Source of the DNA: G051132615 sp051132615
Lineage (GTDB): Bacteria; Pseudomonadota; Gammaproteobacteria; Burkholderiales; Neisseriaceae
Length of the DNA: 64,000 nt
Assembly (NCBI RefSeq): GCF_051132615.1
Contig: NZ_CP152375.1
Coordinates: forward strand, 2,356,001 to 2,420,000
Direction of reading: 5' to 3'
The notes below the pieces were generated by a model that was not told where the DNA came from, did not search any database, and saw only the letters and a program-made list of their open reading frames with translations. Shown here piece by piece: positions 42,795 through 52,640 of this stretch. A program made the position numbers and the translations under genes. Positions within the stretch are counted from its first letter, which is position 1. Each line of letters starts with the position of its first letter.

Positions 42795-43145
42795 TGATTT
42801 ATTCCCTTTCGTAATTTGTTTTTATTTAAGTTGAATTTAGTTTGTGTATTTGTTACTTAAAATAACACAAAGTATTGAAAAATGGAATAATTTTACATTA
42901 ATTTTCATTAACAAATTAATGTGAATTTATTTCTATCTTTGTTATTTAATTTAAAATAAGATATTTGTTTTTATTTAAAATGGAGTCAATTTTTTGAATT
43001 GTTTACAGGCATATAAAATAAGAATGAATAATTTATTTGTTTTTAAAGGTTTTTATTCTTGTGTTAAGAATAGTCAAGCTAAATCATTATTATTAATAAA
43101 AATTAATGACGTTATATTTTTAATCTGATTTTTATATGAAAAAGA
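42795..43145. other. Intergenic region, nothing recognised
   Basis: 351 AT-rich bases upstream of the antiporter gene and downstream of plsC. It should hold the antiporter promoter. No gene, terminator or repeat seen. Confidence 0.5.
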
Positions 43146-43886
43146 TTAAGCTGGTTGATGTTTTTTTGCAAAAGGCCCAACACCATCAATTTTTTTCTGT
43201 TCGGCTTCAATCCAATTTTCGCATTGTTGCATGATTTCTTCATTGCTGCCTATATGGTAGTCAATTGTAGGACCTATACTGATTGTAATCAGACCTGGGT
43301 ATTTAAGAAATGAATTTTTTGGCCAAAATTCACCACTGTTAACCGCAACAGGGACAATGTTCATTTGTAGTTGTGTGGCCATACGTGCTGCACCAAGTTT
43401 GTATTTGCCTTTTTCCCCTGGTGCGATACGGGTTCCTTCTGGAAAAACACTGATCCAAAAACCGGCTTTTTTGCGTGCCAAACCTTGTATGAGAATTTGT
43501 TTGGTTGCCTCTGCTGGTTTTTTACGGTTAATAGCAATTGGGCTCATCATCATAAGGAAGAAACCTAAAATGGGAATCCAGAAAAGCTCTTTTTTACACA
43601 CAAAGACTTGATGAGGGAAAAAATCTTGTAATGCAAGGGTTTCCCAACCTGATTGGTGTTTGCAGCAAATAATTGAGGGTTCAGTTGGCATGTTTTCTTG
43701 ACCAATAACTTGGTATTTTAAACCCACAGTCCATTCTAAAAGGCGAATATTTCCTTTCGCCCAAAATACACCGAAATGATGACGAACCCTACGAGGTAAA
43801 ATTAAACCAATGATAAAAGGGATGACCATACAAAAAGTCAGGCTGATCATGCCAATCCAATACAAGATGTTTCTGATAATGAGCAT
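43146..43886 (-). CDS. plsC: 1-acyl-sn-glycerol-3-phosphate acyltransferase
   Basis: 246 residues of the LPLAT family, membrane-bound; makes phosphatidic acid from lysophosphatidic acid. The catalytic box is KHQSGWE, the HX4E form common in betaproteobacterial PlsC. The second motif is FPEGTRIAPGEKGKYKLGA (about 147-165) and the third is VPVAVNSG. An N-terminal hydrophobic helix is present. It starts 4 nt after gmhB and is likely cotranscribed with it and with glyS, since all lie on the same strand. This is the better candidate for the essential PlsC of the two LPLATs in the window. Confidence 0.9.
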   Translation of the reverse strand: MLIIRNILYWIGMISLTFCMVIPFIIGLILPRRVRHHFGVFWAKGNIRLLEWTVGLKYQVIGQENMPTEPSIICCKHQSGWETLALQDFFPHQVFVCKKELFWIPILGFFLMMMSPIAINRKKPAEATKQILIQGLARKKAGFWISVFPEGTRIAPGEKGKYKLGAARMATQLQMNIVPVAVNSGEFWPKNSFLKYPGLITISIGPTIDYHIGSNEEIMQQCENWIEAEQKKIDGVGPFAKKHQPA

Positions 43887-43890
43887 AAAT

Positions 43891-44433
43891 TTAAATTTGA
43901 CCTTCAGTCAGATGTTCTGCAACAGCATAAAGATTATCGAAAATACGGGTGCCACTAGGCAAATTTCCTTCACTGAGTGTTTTTTTGCCTTTTCCCGTAT
44001 TCACTAAAAAGGGTTTTCCGCCTACTTGGGCAATTGCTTGTAAATCGCGTAAGCTGTCGCCCACCAGAATGGTTTCTTCTGCATTTGCGCCAAAACGTTC
44101 TATAATGTCTTCAATCATCCCAGCTTTAGGTTTACGGCATAAGCAATTGTCTTCGGCTTTATGTGGACAAAACCAAACGCCATTAATACGCCCGCCTTGT
44201 TGGTTGACTAAGCGATGCATTTTACGGTGCATTTGATTTAACTCATGGGTAGTGAAATATTTTCTGCCTATGCCAGATTGGTTTGTGGCAACAGCAATTT
44301 GGTATCCGCTTTGAGTTAATAGTGCAATGGCTTCGATACTTTGTGGTAAAGGTTCCCATTCTTCAACACTTTTAACAAAATCATCTCGATCTTTGTTAAT
44401 CACCCCATCTCTATCCAATATGATTAGTTTCAT
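43891..44433 (-). CDS. gmhB: D,D-heptose 1,7-bisphosphate phosphatase
   Basis: 180 residues, HAD superfamily, full length. GmhB removes the C7 phosphate of D-glycero-D-manno-heptose bisphosphate on the way to ADP-heptose for the LPS core. The DxD nucleophile motif is LDRDGVIN (about 7-14), motif II is ATNQSGIGR, the zinc-binding cysteines lie in CPHKAEDNCLCRKPK (about 108-122) and motif IV is LVGDSLRDLQA. It sits between glyS and plsC, a neighbourhood common in beta- and gammaproteobacteria. Confidence 0.93.
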   Translation of the reverse strand: MKLIILDRDGVINKDRDDFVKSVEEWEPLPQSIEAIALLTQSGYQIAVATNQSGIGRKYFTTHELNQMHRKMHRLVNQQGGRINGVWFCPHKAEDNCLCRKPKAGMIEDIIERFGANAEETILVGDSLRDLQAIAQVGGKPFLVNTGKGKKTLSEGNLPSGTRIFDNLYAVAEHLTEGQI

Positions 44434-44456
44434 GATGATTTACTTTCATTTAGCGG

Positions 44457-46517
44457 TCATTCTGTTAATTGGGCAATATCGGCAACACCATTTAATAGCA
44501 CTTTTAGCTGATTAAGTAGATTTAGTCTGTTTTCTCTTAACTTCATGTCTTCACTCATGACCATAACCTGATCGAAGAAGGCATCAACTGGTGTTTTTAA
44601 TGCTGCTAATCTGGTTAAAGCTTGTTCAAAATTTTGCTGAGCAATGTCTTGTTCAACAAGAGGAGAGAGCTTTTGTATTTGATCAAAGAGCACTTTCTCT
44701 TCAGCCTGTTGCAGTAGGTTTTCTTCAATACTCCCAATGGTATGGGGGTTTTTCTTCAATACATTTTGTACACGTTTATTAGCACTGGCTAAGGCTAGGG
44801 CTTCTGGCAATGTTTTAAACTGAGTGACTGCTTGTAGTTTTTGATTAATGCTGTTTAAGGCTGCTGGTTTGGTGTTCAGTACAGCATTAATGGTGTCTAT
44901 ACTGTATTCGCCTTGTAGTAAATTTGCCAATCGTGCCAGCATAAAATCATAAATTTCAACACATGTTGTGTCAGATAAGTTCTGATCAGCAAAAGTGGCA
45001 AATGTTTGTTTTAATAGCTGGTGGATATTAAGGTCTTTTGTCATAAGCATACGCAATATGCCTAAAGCAGCACGACGTAATGCATAAGGGTCTTTATCAC
45101 CAGTTGGAATCAGTCCAATCCCCCAAATGCCTACAAGCACTTCTAACTTGTCCGCTAGTGCCACTGCAATAGCAATATCGTTTTGTGGTAAGCTGTCTTT
45201 AGCAAAACGTGGTTTATAGTGCTCCTCAATTGCTTGGGCAATGAGTTCATTTTCTTGGTCGTTTTGCGCATAATACTTGCCCATAATACCTTGCAGTTCG
45301 GGGAATTCGCCGACCATATCGGTCACTAAATCTGCCTTAGCCAAACGTGCCGCACGCGTTGCTAAAGAAACATCCGCATTTAATTGTGCGGCAATATCGC
45401 CCGCAATGGTTTCTAATCTGCTGATGCGCTGGGCAACTGTGCCTAATTTATTGTGATAAACCACTTGGTTTAGTTTAGGTAGACGGCTTTCTAAAGTGGA
45501 TTTTTTATCTTGGTTGAAGAAAAATTCAGCGTCTGATAAACGAGCACGCAACACTCTTTCATTTCCATGAATAATGGCACTAGGATCTGCTGCTTCTAAG
45601 TTAGATACCAGTAAAAAACGATTCATGAGTTTATTTTGTACATCAACTAATGGGAAGTATTTTTGGTTTTGTTGCATGGTTAAAATCAAGCACTCTTGTG
45701 GTACTTTAAGAAATTGGGCATCAAACCCTGCTTCAAGTATCACTGGCCATTCAACAAGTGCGGTGACTTCATTAATAAGCTCTTGGTCAGCGACCATCTG
45801 TGCATTAAGTTTGTTTGCAGCATCATTGAGATTTTTTTCAATTATGGCTCGACGAGCATCAAAACTAACAATAACTTTGCCTTGTTCTGCTAAGGTTCTT
45901 GCATAATCCTGAGCTTCATTTAGTGTGATTGGGCCATCACTTAAAAAGCGGTGTCCAAGGGTTGTTTTTTGGCTCTGTAAGCCTAAAATTTCACCCTTCA
46001 GTAATTGATTGCCATGTAACATCATTAAACCATGGACAGGACGGACAAATTGATGGGTACGATTGCCCCAGCGCATTAATTTTGGAATAGGCAGTTTTTT
46101 TATGGCATTTTGTAAAATGTCGTTGATAACTTCTTCCAGCATTTGCCCTTTTTGTAAAAATTCATGATAGTAAATATCTTGTTTGCCATCATGCATTGTT
46201 TTTAGCATGGTAGTTTCTGTACCACATGAGCGAGCAAATCCTGTCAGTGCTGCAGTAGGTTCTCCATCTTTCATGCCCGCTTTTACGGCAGGGCCTTTTC
46301 GGGTAATGGTTTGATCCGGTTGAATCGCTTTAACTTCAGTTATTTGGACAGCAAGGCGGCGAGGGGTAGCAAAGACATGGAATACGCTGTTTTCTTGACG
46401 AAAATGCAGTTGTGCCAATTCATCTGCTATGGTTTGCCCAAAAGTTAAGCCAAGTTGTTCTAATGCTTTTGGTGGTAATTCTTCTGTTCTTAATTCAATA
46501 AGTAATGTGTCTTGCAT
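44457..46517 (-). CDS. glyS: Glycyl-tRNA synthetase beta subunit
   Basis: 686 residues, full length for the bacterial alpha2-beta2 enzyme. The beta subunit binds tRNA-Gly and carries the HD-like and anticodon-binding domains. The start LLIELRTEELPPKALEQL and the family blocks VFATPRRLA, GNRTHQFVRPVHG and PTGDKDPYALRRAALG are all present. It starts 5 nt after the glyQ stop, so both subunits come from one transcript. Confidence 0.95.
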   Translation of the reverse strand: MQDTLLIELRTEELPPKALEQLGLTFGQTIADELAQLHFRQENSVFHVFATPRRLAVQITEVKAIQPDQTITRKGPAVKAGMKDGEPTAALTGFARSCGTETTMLKTMHDGKQDIYYHEFLQKGQMLEEVINDILQNAIKKLPIPKLMRWGNRTHQFVRPVHGLMMLHGNQLLKGEILGLQSQKTTLGHRFLSDGPITLNEAQDYARTLAEQGKVIVSFDARRAIIEKNLNDAANKLNAQMVADQELINEVTALVEWPVILEAGFDAQFLKVPQECLILTMQQNQKYFPLVDVQNKLMNRFLLVSNLEAADPSAIIHGNERVLRARLSDAEFFFNQDKKSTLESRLPKLNQVVYHNKLGTVAQRISRLETIAGDIAAQLNADVSLATRAARLAKADLVTDMVGEFPELQGIMGKYYAQNDQENELIAQAIEEHYKPRFAKDSLPQNDIAIAVALADKLEVLVGIWGIGLIPTGDKDPYALRRAALGILRMLMTKDLNIHQLLKQTFATFADQNLSDTTCVEIYDFMLARLANLLQGEYSIDTINAVLNTKPAALNSINQKLQAVTQFKTLPEALALASANKRVQNVLKKNPHTIGSIEENLLQQAEEKVLFDQIQKLSPLVEQDIAQQNFEQALTRLAALKTPVDAFFDQVMVMSEDMKLRENRLNLLNQLKVLLNGVADIAQLTE

Positions 46518-46522
46518 TGTAT

Positions 46523-47425
46523 TTACCCTTTATTGGGTTGATTTTTACATAAAGGGAAGCCTAAAGCTTCTCGACTTTGAACATAAATTTGAGCCACTTG
46601 ACGTGAGAGTGCTCTAACGCGGCCAATATAGGTTGCTCTTTCGGTGACAGAAATCGCGCCTCTGGCATCAAGCAGGTTAAAGGTATGTCCAGCCTTTAAT
46701 ACCATTTCATATGCTGGTAGTGCCAATGGAATATCCAGCAACCGTTTTGCTTCGCTTTCAAAATGGTTGAACTGTTCAAGTAAAAATGGCACATTTGCAT
46801 ATTCAAAGTTATAAGTAGATTGCTCTACCTCATTTTGGTGATAGACATCACCATAGGTGATAATTTGCCCATCCGGTGTCTTACTCCAAACTAAATCATA
46901 TACGTTTTCAACACCTTGTAAATACATGGCTAAACGTTCAAGACCATAAGTGATTTCCCCTAGGACAGGGTGACAATCTAAACCACCTACCTGTTGAAAA
47001 TAGGTAAATTGTGTGACTTCCATACCATTTAACCAGACTTCCCAACCTAAGCCCCAGGCACCTAAGGTAGGGTTTTCCCAATCGTCTTCGACAAAACGAA
47101 TATCGTGTTCCTGAGGAGAAATACCTAAAGTTTTTAAGGAGTCTAAATACAAATCTTGAATATTGTCAGGAGAGGGCTTAAGCGCAACCTGAAACTGATA
47201 GTAATGTTGTAAGCGGTTAGGGTTTTCGCCATAACGCCCGTCTTTAGGGCGACGGCTAGGTTGTACGTAGGCGGCAAACCAAGGCTCTGGACCTAGTGCT
47301 TTTAGGCAGGTCGCTGGGTGGCTGGTGCCAGCACCTACTTCCATATCAAATGGTTGTAGTAAGGTACAACCATTATTGGCCCAATAAGTTTGTAATTTAA
47401 ATATGATTTCTTGGAATGACAACAT
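46523..47425 (-). CDS. glyQ: Glycyl-tRNA synthetase alpha subunit
   Basis: 300 residues, full length. The alpha subunit has the class II aminoacylation core that activates glycine. Recognisable blocks: LQTYWANNGCTLLQPFDMEVGAG at the start, PSRRPKDGRYGENPNR (motif 2 region) and EVWLNGMEVTQFTYFQQVGG. First gene of glyQ-glyS, followed by gmhB and plsC on the same strand. Confidence 0.96.
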   Translation of the reverse strand: MLSFQEIIFKLQTYWANNGCTLLQPFDMEVGAGTSHPATCLKALGPEPWFAAYVQPSRRPKDGRYGENPNRLQHYYQFQVALKPSPDNIQDLYLDSLKTLGISPQEHDIRFVEDDWENPTLGAWGLGWEVWLNGMEVTQFTYFQQVGGLDCHPVLGEITYGLERLAMYLQGVENVYDLVWSKTPDGQIITYGDVYHQNEVEQSTYNFEYANVPFLLEQFNHFESEAKRLLDIPLALPAYEMVLKAGHTFNLLDARGAISVTERATYIGRVRALSRQVAQIYVQSREALGFPLCKNQPNKG

Positions 47426-47725
47426 GGTAATGTGTTCAGGTTATGGAATAAAGGGGTTATTTTACTGTGGCAAAGTAAAATTGGATAGCCTTTGTATAAA
47501 ATTTTGTGTGTATTGCTTTAAGTAATGACTTTGATTCATTTAATTAAGCGTATATTTTGAATGAATATGTACAGTGTTTCATGATTAGATTCGTTTATTT
47601 TAAGCAAGCCATAATTTTTTATTCAGTAATTTAATTGTCATTGTTATTGATGATGATTTCTAAAAATAAAAAAAACCATTTAATAAATAAACGGGTCATT
47701 CAATATGTAAGAATTAAAAAATGTT
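47426..47725. other. Intergenic region, nothing recognised
   Basis: 300 AT-rich bases upstream of glyQ, which should contain its promoter. No T-box-like structure, gene or repeat was seen. Confidence 0.45.
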
Positions 47726-48202
47726 TTAAGACTGAATCACTGAGGCATAAACTTCCAATGGCTCATTAGGTAACCAATTAACAGTATAAAGTTCAAAACA
47801 AATTCCTTGCATATCCAATTGATATTCAGTTTGTGCTTGTGGCCATTGCATATACATTGCATTTAATGCTTCCCCTAGCTTTTCTAAATTAGGGACAATA
47901 CTTTTTACATAGGTGCCAGCAGGTATAGTCATTGTGCTAAAATCTGCTGGGATTGATTTAATGGCATTGACCTTAACTGCTGCGAAGTAGGTGAATCGAT
48001 TTTCATCAATCATCTTGGAGACACCATATGATTCACCTGTTTTTGAGATTTCTACACAGTCATTAAGATCAGGACAAATACGAGGGCCAAATTTGTGCCA
48101 TAAAGCGGGGCAATCTGTGTTTGCTTTGCTCATATCTGTTTCTATTGCCATCCCCACAATTTTTGTTTCAGGAAAATCAACTACAGTAAATTGGAAGTCC
48201 AT
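47726..48202 (-). CDS. GyrI-like effector-binding-domain protein
   Basis: 158 residues of the GyrI-like (SOUL/AraC effector-binding) small-molecule-binding fold, without a DNA-binding domain. Start FTVVDFPETKIVGMAIETDM, the central YGVSKMIDENRFTYFAAVKV and the IPAGTYVKSIV strand fit the family. Good ribosome site (AGGAG, 6 nt spacing). E. coli SbmC/GyrI shields gyrase; stand-alone relatives may bind or hydrolyse xenobiotics. No partner gene adjacent, so the role is open. Confidence 0.78.
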   Translation of the reverse strand: MDFQFTVVDFPETKIVGMAIETDMSKANTDCPALWHKFGPRICPDLNDCVEISKTGESYGVSKMIDENRFTYFAAVKVNAIKSIPADFSTMTIPAGTYVKSIVPNLEKLGEALNAMYMQWPQAQTEYQLDMQGICFELYTVNWLPNEPLEVYASVIQS

Positions 48203-48369
48203 CGTACTCTCCTAAATTATATAGAAAACCGCAAAAAATATTTTATGTTAAAAGCCATTATTTTGTATGGTAGGTATTATATCTGAATGATTATACTCAA
48301 ATATTATATTGGTGTTTCCTTATGTAAGCCTTAATGGCTATTTTTATGTTTTTTCGTAGGTAAAAATGT

Positions 48370-50691
48370 CTATATTGCTTGTTTTTTCTTACTTTTGTTG
48401 GTGTTATTTTTTATTGGCTTTTTTAATGGTGCACGCTTATTTTTTTGTTGATGTGGTTTTTTACTTTCTTTTTGTTTGGTATTGTGTGAGTCAATGGTTT
48501 TTGTTCTTGCGGTTTTGCCTTTTGACCCACCACTAATCAGGAGCAATTCAACTCGACAGTTATCCAAATCAGCCCTAGCAACTTTGACAACGACTCTGTC
48601 TCCTAGTTTAAAGGATACTTTGGTTCTCTCGCCCTCTATGGCCATAATTTCTGGGCGAAAATTAAAATAATCTTGCCCCAGTTCACTTATATGAATCATG
48701 CCTTCTGTGTATAAGCCATCAAGCATGATGAATAATCCAAAACCTGTTAAACCACTAATGGTTCCTTCAAAAACTTCGCCTATTTTATCTTGCATATAGT
48801 ACGTTTTTAGCCAGTTTTCAACATCTTTACTGGCTTCATCAGCACGTCTTTCTTCATGTGAACAATGAATACCCATTTCTTGCCATGAATGTTTAGGTTG
48901 GTATGTTTGTTGATGCAATACTGCTTTAATGGCCCGATGTACCAGTAAATCGGGATACCTGCGAATAGGGGAGGTAAAATGTGCATAGGCATCATATGCT
49001 AGTCCAAAATGCCCTTGATTATTTGGTTCGTAAACGGCTTGTTGCATTGACCTGAGTAACATGATTTGCAATAAAGTTTTATCTGCGCGACCTTCTAGTT
49101 GAGTAAATAGTTGGGCATAATCTTTGGGTGTTGGATCAGAACCGCCTTCTAAGTGTAAGCCAACTAAAGCCAATTGTTCTTGTAATGTTGCCAATTTCTC
49201 TGTAGTAGGGCCTAAATGGCTGCGAAAAAGAGCTGGGTGTTGATGAGAGAGTAAAAATTCTGCCGCACATACATTGGCACAAAGCATACATTCTTCGATT
49301 AAACGGTGGGCATCATTACGGAAAATAGGTTCGATGCGTTCTATTTTGCCTTCATCATTAAAGATCATTTGGGTTTCTTGTCCATCAAATTCCATTGCAC
49401 CGCGTTGATGGCGTTTTTTTGACAACACTTGATAGAGCTTATGTAAAGTATTGATTTCTTTTTCTAAAGGGTGTGTTTCTTTGCTCTCTAACCATTGTGC
49501 TACTTGAGTGTAGGTTAAACGAGCCTTAGAGTGCATTACAGCAGGATAAAATTGATATGTTTTAATATTTCCTGTAGAGGTAATGGTCATATCACAGACC
49601 ATACAAAGTCTATCAACCTCGGGTATTAATGAACAAATACCATTTGATAAAGCCTCGGGTAACATAGGAATGACTCTTCTGGGAAAATAGACACTGGTAC
49701 TGCGTTCATATGCATCTATATCAATTGCTAAACCTTCTGGTACATAGTGGCTTACGTCTGCAATAGCCACAACTAGACGGAAGTTTCTGCCTATTTTTTC
49801 TGCAAAAACAGCATCATCGAAATCTCGGGCTGTTTCGCCATCAATAGTGACTAAATTAAGATCACGTAAATCCACCCGATTTTTTAAATCGGTTTTGCGC
49901 ACAGTTTTGGGTATTTTTTTACTGGCTGTTAAACAAGCATCACTGAATACATGGGGTAGATGGTGTTTGCGTACGGCAATTTCTATTTCCATGCCAGAGT
50001 CTGCATAGTTGCCCAGTATTTCGGTTATCACGCCCATAGCAGGGTGATGTGCTTTAGGATAAGCGGTAATTTTTACCACAACAACTTGGCCACTTTGTAC
50101 CGAAGGCTGTTTTGCAGATGCTTCTAAAATGATATGTCCGCTTAGTCGTTTATCTTCAGGAACGGCAATCCACACGCCATGCTCCATATAAACTCTGGCA
50201 ACAACATCGGTATTCGCTCTTTCGATGATTTCTAAAACTTGTCCTTCTTGGCGACCTTTTCTATCAAAGCCGCTGGGTCTGACGGTGACAATATCACCAT
50301 TCATTAGCCCTTGCATTTGTCTGGCATAAAGGACAAGGTCTTTTTGGCCTGTTTTGTTTAAAGGAATGGCAAAACCAAATCCATCTTTATGGGCTGCGAT
50401 TTTACATTTGATTAATGCCAGCTTTTCAGCCGTACATACATTACCTGCACGATTAATATAAGCTTGACCATCTCTGACCATGGCTTTGATGCGCCGTTCA
50501 AAAAAATCAAATTCCGACCTATGAATTGAAAGTGTTTTGGCTAATTTTTTGATTGTTAAAGGTACACCAATTTGTTCTAATACTTGGCTAATCCATTCTC
50601 GACTAGGCAATGGTTTTTCATAACGTTGTTGTTCTCTTTGTAAAAAAGGATCTTGTTGGCGTAGATTAGATGTTTTATTGTTTTTGTTCAT
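48370..50691 (-). CDS. rnr: Ribonuclease R
   Basis: 773 residues, RNase II/R family. RNase R digests structured RNA 3' to 5', including rRNA and mRNA fragments. Domains in order: N-terminal winged-helix region (about 30-100), cold-shock-like CSD1/CSD2, the RNB catalytic domain with TIDGETARDFDDAVFAEK (metal-binding aspartates, about 288), SPIRRYPDLLVHRA, then an S1 domain (VFEGTISGLTGFGLFIML, about 655) and a Lys-rich basic tail of about 50 residues. Monocistronic, with tRNA-Leu divergent from it. Confidence 0.95.
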   Translation of the reverse strand: MNKNNKTSNLRQQDPFLQREQQRYEKPLPSREWISQVLEQIGVPLTIKKLAKTLSIHRSEFDFFERRIKAMVRDGQAYINRAGNVCTAEKLALIKCKIAAHKDGFGFAIPLNKTGQKDLVLYARQMQGLMNGDIVTVRPSGFDRKGRQEGQVLEIIERANTDVVARVYMEHGVWIAVPEDKRLSGHIILEASAKQPSVQSGQVVVVKITAYPKAHHPAMGVITEILGNYADSGMEIEIAVRKHHLPHVFSDACLTASKKIPKTVRKTDLKNRVDLRDLNLVTIDGETARDFDDAVFAEKIGRNFRLVVAIADVSHYVPEGLAIDIDAYERSTSVYFPRRVIPMLPEALSNGICSLIPEVDRLCMVCDMTITSTGNIKTYQFYPAVMHSKARLTYTQVAQWLESKETHPLEKEINTLHKLYQVLSKKRHQRGAMEFDGQETQMIFNDEGKIERIEPIFRNDAHRLIEECMLCANVCAAEFLLSHQHPALFRSHLGPTTEKLATLQEQLALVGLHLEGGSDPTPKDYAQLFTQLEGRADKTLLQIMLLRSMQQAVYEPNNQGHFGLAYDAYAHFTSPIRRYPDLLVHRAIKAVLHQQTYQPKHSWQEMGIHCSHEERRADEASKDVENWLKTYYMQDKIGEVFEGTISGLTGFGLFIMLDGLYTEGMIHISELGQDYFNFRPEIMAIEGERTKVSFKLGDRVVVKVARADLDNCRVELLLISGGSKGKTARTKTIDSHNTKQKESKKPHQQKNKRAPLKKPIKNNTNKSKKKQAI

Positions 50692-50752
50692 TGACTTTCT
50701 CTATAATAAATTTATAATTTTGCTTTAGGTTTTTTCGCAATTTAAAATATAT

Positions 50753-50839
50753 ACCCAGATGGCGGAATTGGTAGACGCACTAGGTTCAGGTCCTAGCGGG
50801 GGCAACCCTGTGGAAGTTCGAGTCTTCTTCTGGGTACCA
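50753..50839 (+). tRNA. tRNA-Leu (anticodon CAG)
   Basis: 87 nt with encoded CCA. Acceptor ACCCAGA pairs with TCTGGGT; D arm GGCGGAATTGGTAGACGC; anticodon loop TTCAGGT gives CAG; long variable arm GCGGGGGCAACCCTGT as expected for leucine; T loop TTCGAGT. Confidence 0.95.
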
Positions 50840-51102
50840 TCTTTGTTTTTCTTAATCTTAATCAATTGGATAAATAAACGGTGAATTAAATCACTTGAGT
50901 AAAAAAGATTGTTGCCAGTTGAATGCGACACACACGCATTAAAAGAGTATAAATTTTGCATTTGTTTTTTTAGTCTAATTTGTTTTGTTATAAAAAACAA
51001 GTCTTTTGCTTTGGAATTGTGGTACCAAAGTGCTAATGTCTTCTTTTTACCAAGTAAAGATGTCCTTTAGTACTATCATAACTCTAATCGGAGGATGCTG
51101 TT

Positions 51103-51495
51103 ATGACTGAAGAGATCATTCCATGAGTACCAAAGAACTTAAGAGAATAGAAATCGTTCGATTAAAACATTACGTAATTGGATGATTGAGGCCAAAATAT
51201 GGTCTCCTAAAATAAAAAGTAAAAAAGGATTCAACCACCTAGGGAAAACAGACAAAGATTAGGCGAACTGATTCGTATGCTCGCTTTGAGCCATTTGAAT
51301 CAACTTAAAGCTTATCTTCGATGGTTGGATACCTATATTTCTCAATATGGGCTGCCTATTGCTATTTATAGTGATTGGCATTCAATTTTTTCCAAACATA
51401 AAGCAGAAAATTTTGTACTCAATCAATTAAAAAGGACATTAGATAATTTGGGGATAGAATCTATTCAAGCTTCTACTTCACAAGCTAAAGAATGA
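51103..51495 (+). pseudogene. ISNCY-like transposase relic 1
   Basis: Broken transposase. The N-terminus (MTEEII, then after a frameshift MSTKELKRIEIVRL) and a later stretch (LKAYLRWLDTYISQYGLPIA, YSDWHSIFSKH, LGIESIQASTSQAKE) fit the DDE transposases of the ISNCY group, where YSDxHSIF holds the second catalytic Asp. The first Asp region is deleted and the reading frame ends after QAKE. The surrounding DNA (50840-51565) shows no intact terminal repeats or other gene. Confidence 0.7.
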
Positions 51496-51565
51496 AAGTA
51501 ACAGTACATAATTATTTTTTGAACACAATTTTCCAATAAGTAATTAATTTTATCGTCATGTATCA

Positions 51566-52480
51566 TTAATCATCTTTATTTAGTTTGTCTGAATTGTACC
51601 GTAGAGTATTCACCATTAACTGAAATGCAGGTGAAGATTGTCGGCGACTAGGATAGTAAAGATGATATCCAGGAGAAATTGGAGCCCAATCATCAAGTAC
51701 CTGAATCAGAAGTCCTTCCTCTATAGATTTTTGTACCAAATCTTCAGGGGCGTAGCATAATCCATAACCTTCCAGTGCGGCGGTTAAAGCCTGAGGTGAC
51801 GTATTGAATGTCATTTGTCCTATAACTTGAATTTGTATTTTTTGTGTTTTTTTCTCAAACTCCCAAGAGTAAATATCACCATATGTTGCTAATCGAAGGT
51901 TAATGCAATTATGTGAAATAAGATCTTGAGGTATGATTGGTTTACTCCTAGTAGCGAAGTATATTGGAGAACCTACTACAACCATTCTAAAGTTTGGTGA
52001 TATACGAACTGCAATCATATCTTTAGCTATTTGATCACCTAGTCTCACACCTGCATCAAATCTATTTTTGACAATGTCTGTAAATTCATAAGCTATAGAG
52101 ATTTCAAAGTTAAGTTCTGGGTATTCTGGTAACAATTTTGATAGTTTTGGCCAAAGAATTGTATTAGCAGCATGATCATGAGCACTAATGCGTATCGTTC
52201 CACTTGGTTTTTCTTTAAGATCATTCAATGCTTTTAATTCAAGCTCAATACCTTCATAGAAATAACTAAGATTATTAAACAAACGCTCACCAATTTCGGT
52301 AGTTGATACACCACGTGTTGTCCGAGCTAATAATCTAACTCCTAATTTTTCTTCAAGTCTACGGATAGAATGACTTAGAGCAGATTGTGATACTCCTAAT
52401 TGTGCTGCTGCACGTGTGAAACTATGTTCTCGTGCAACAACAATAAAAGTAAAAAGGCTATTGAGATCTATATTATTCAT
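51566..52480 (-). CDS. LysR-family transcriptional regulator
   Basis: 304 residues from the internal ATG (MNNIDLNSLFTFIVVAREHS), where LysR proteins normally begin; an ATG 39 nt upstream would add 13 residues and neither has a strong ribosome site. Helix-turn-helix at about 17-42 (SFTRAAAQLGVSQSALSHSIRRLEEKLGV), effector domain after it. It is divergent from the aldo/keto reductase, which it probably controls. The pair plus a small monooxygenase gene lies between two relics of one insertion sequence. Confidence 0.85.
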   Translation of the reverse strand: MNNIDLNSLFTFIVVAREHSFTRAAAQLGVSQSALSHSIRRLEEKLGVRLLARTTRGVSTTEIGERLFNNLSYFYEGIELELKALNDLKEKPSGTIRISAHDHAANTILWPKLSKLLPEYPELNFEISIAYEFTDIVKNRFDAGVRLGDQIAKDMIAVRISPNFRMVVVGSPIYFATRSKPIIPQDLISHNCINLRLATYGDIYSWEFEKKTQKIQIQVIGQMTFNTSPQALTAALEGYGLCYAPEDLVQKSIEEGLLIQVLDDWAPISPGYHLYYPSRRQSSPAFQLMVNTLRYNSDKLNKDD

Positions 52481-52640
52481 TAATGAATTTTCGTCATAAG
52501 TATATTTAAATTTTACCATCTTCTTTCATATCAATCTATTCTTTATACTTCACTCATGCATTGAAAAGGTCAAATAGATTTCTTTAATATCATTTAAATT
52601 AGGTTAAAGCGTTAGATTTATTATTAGAAAGGTGAAAGAC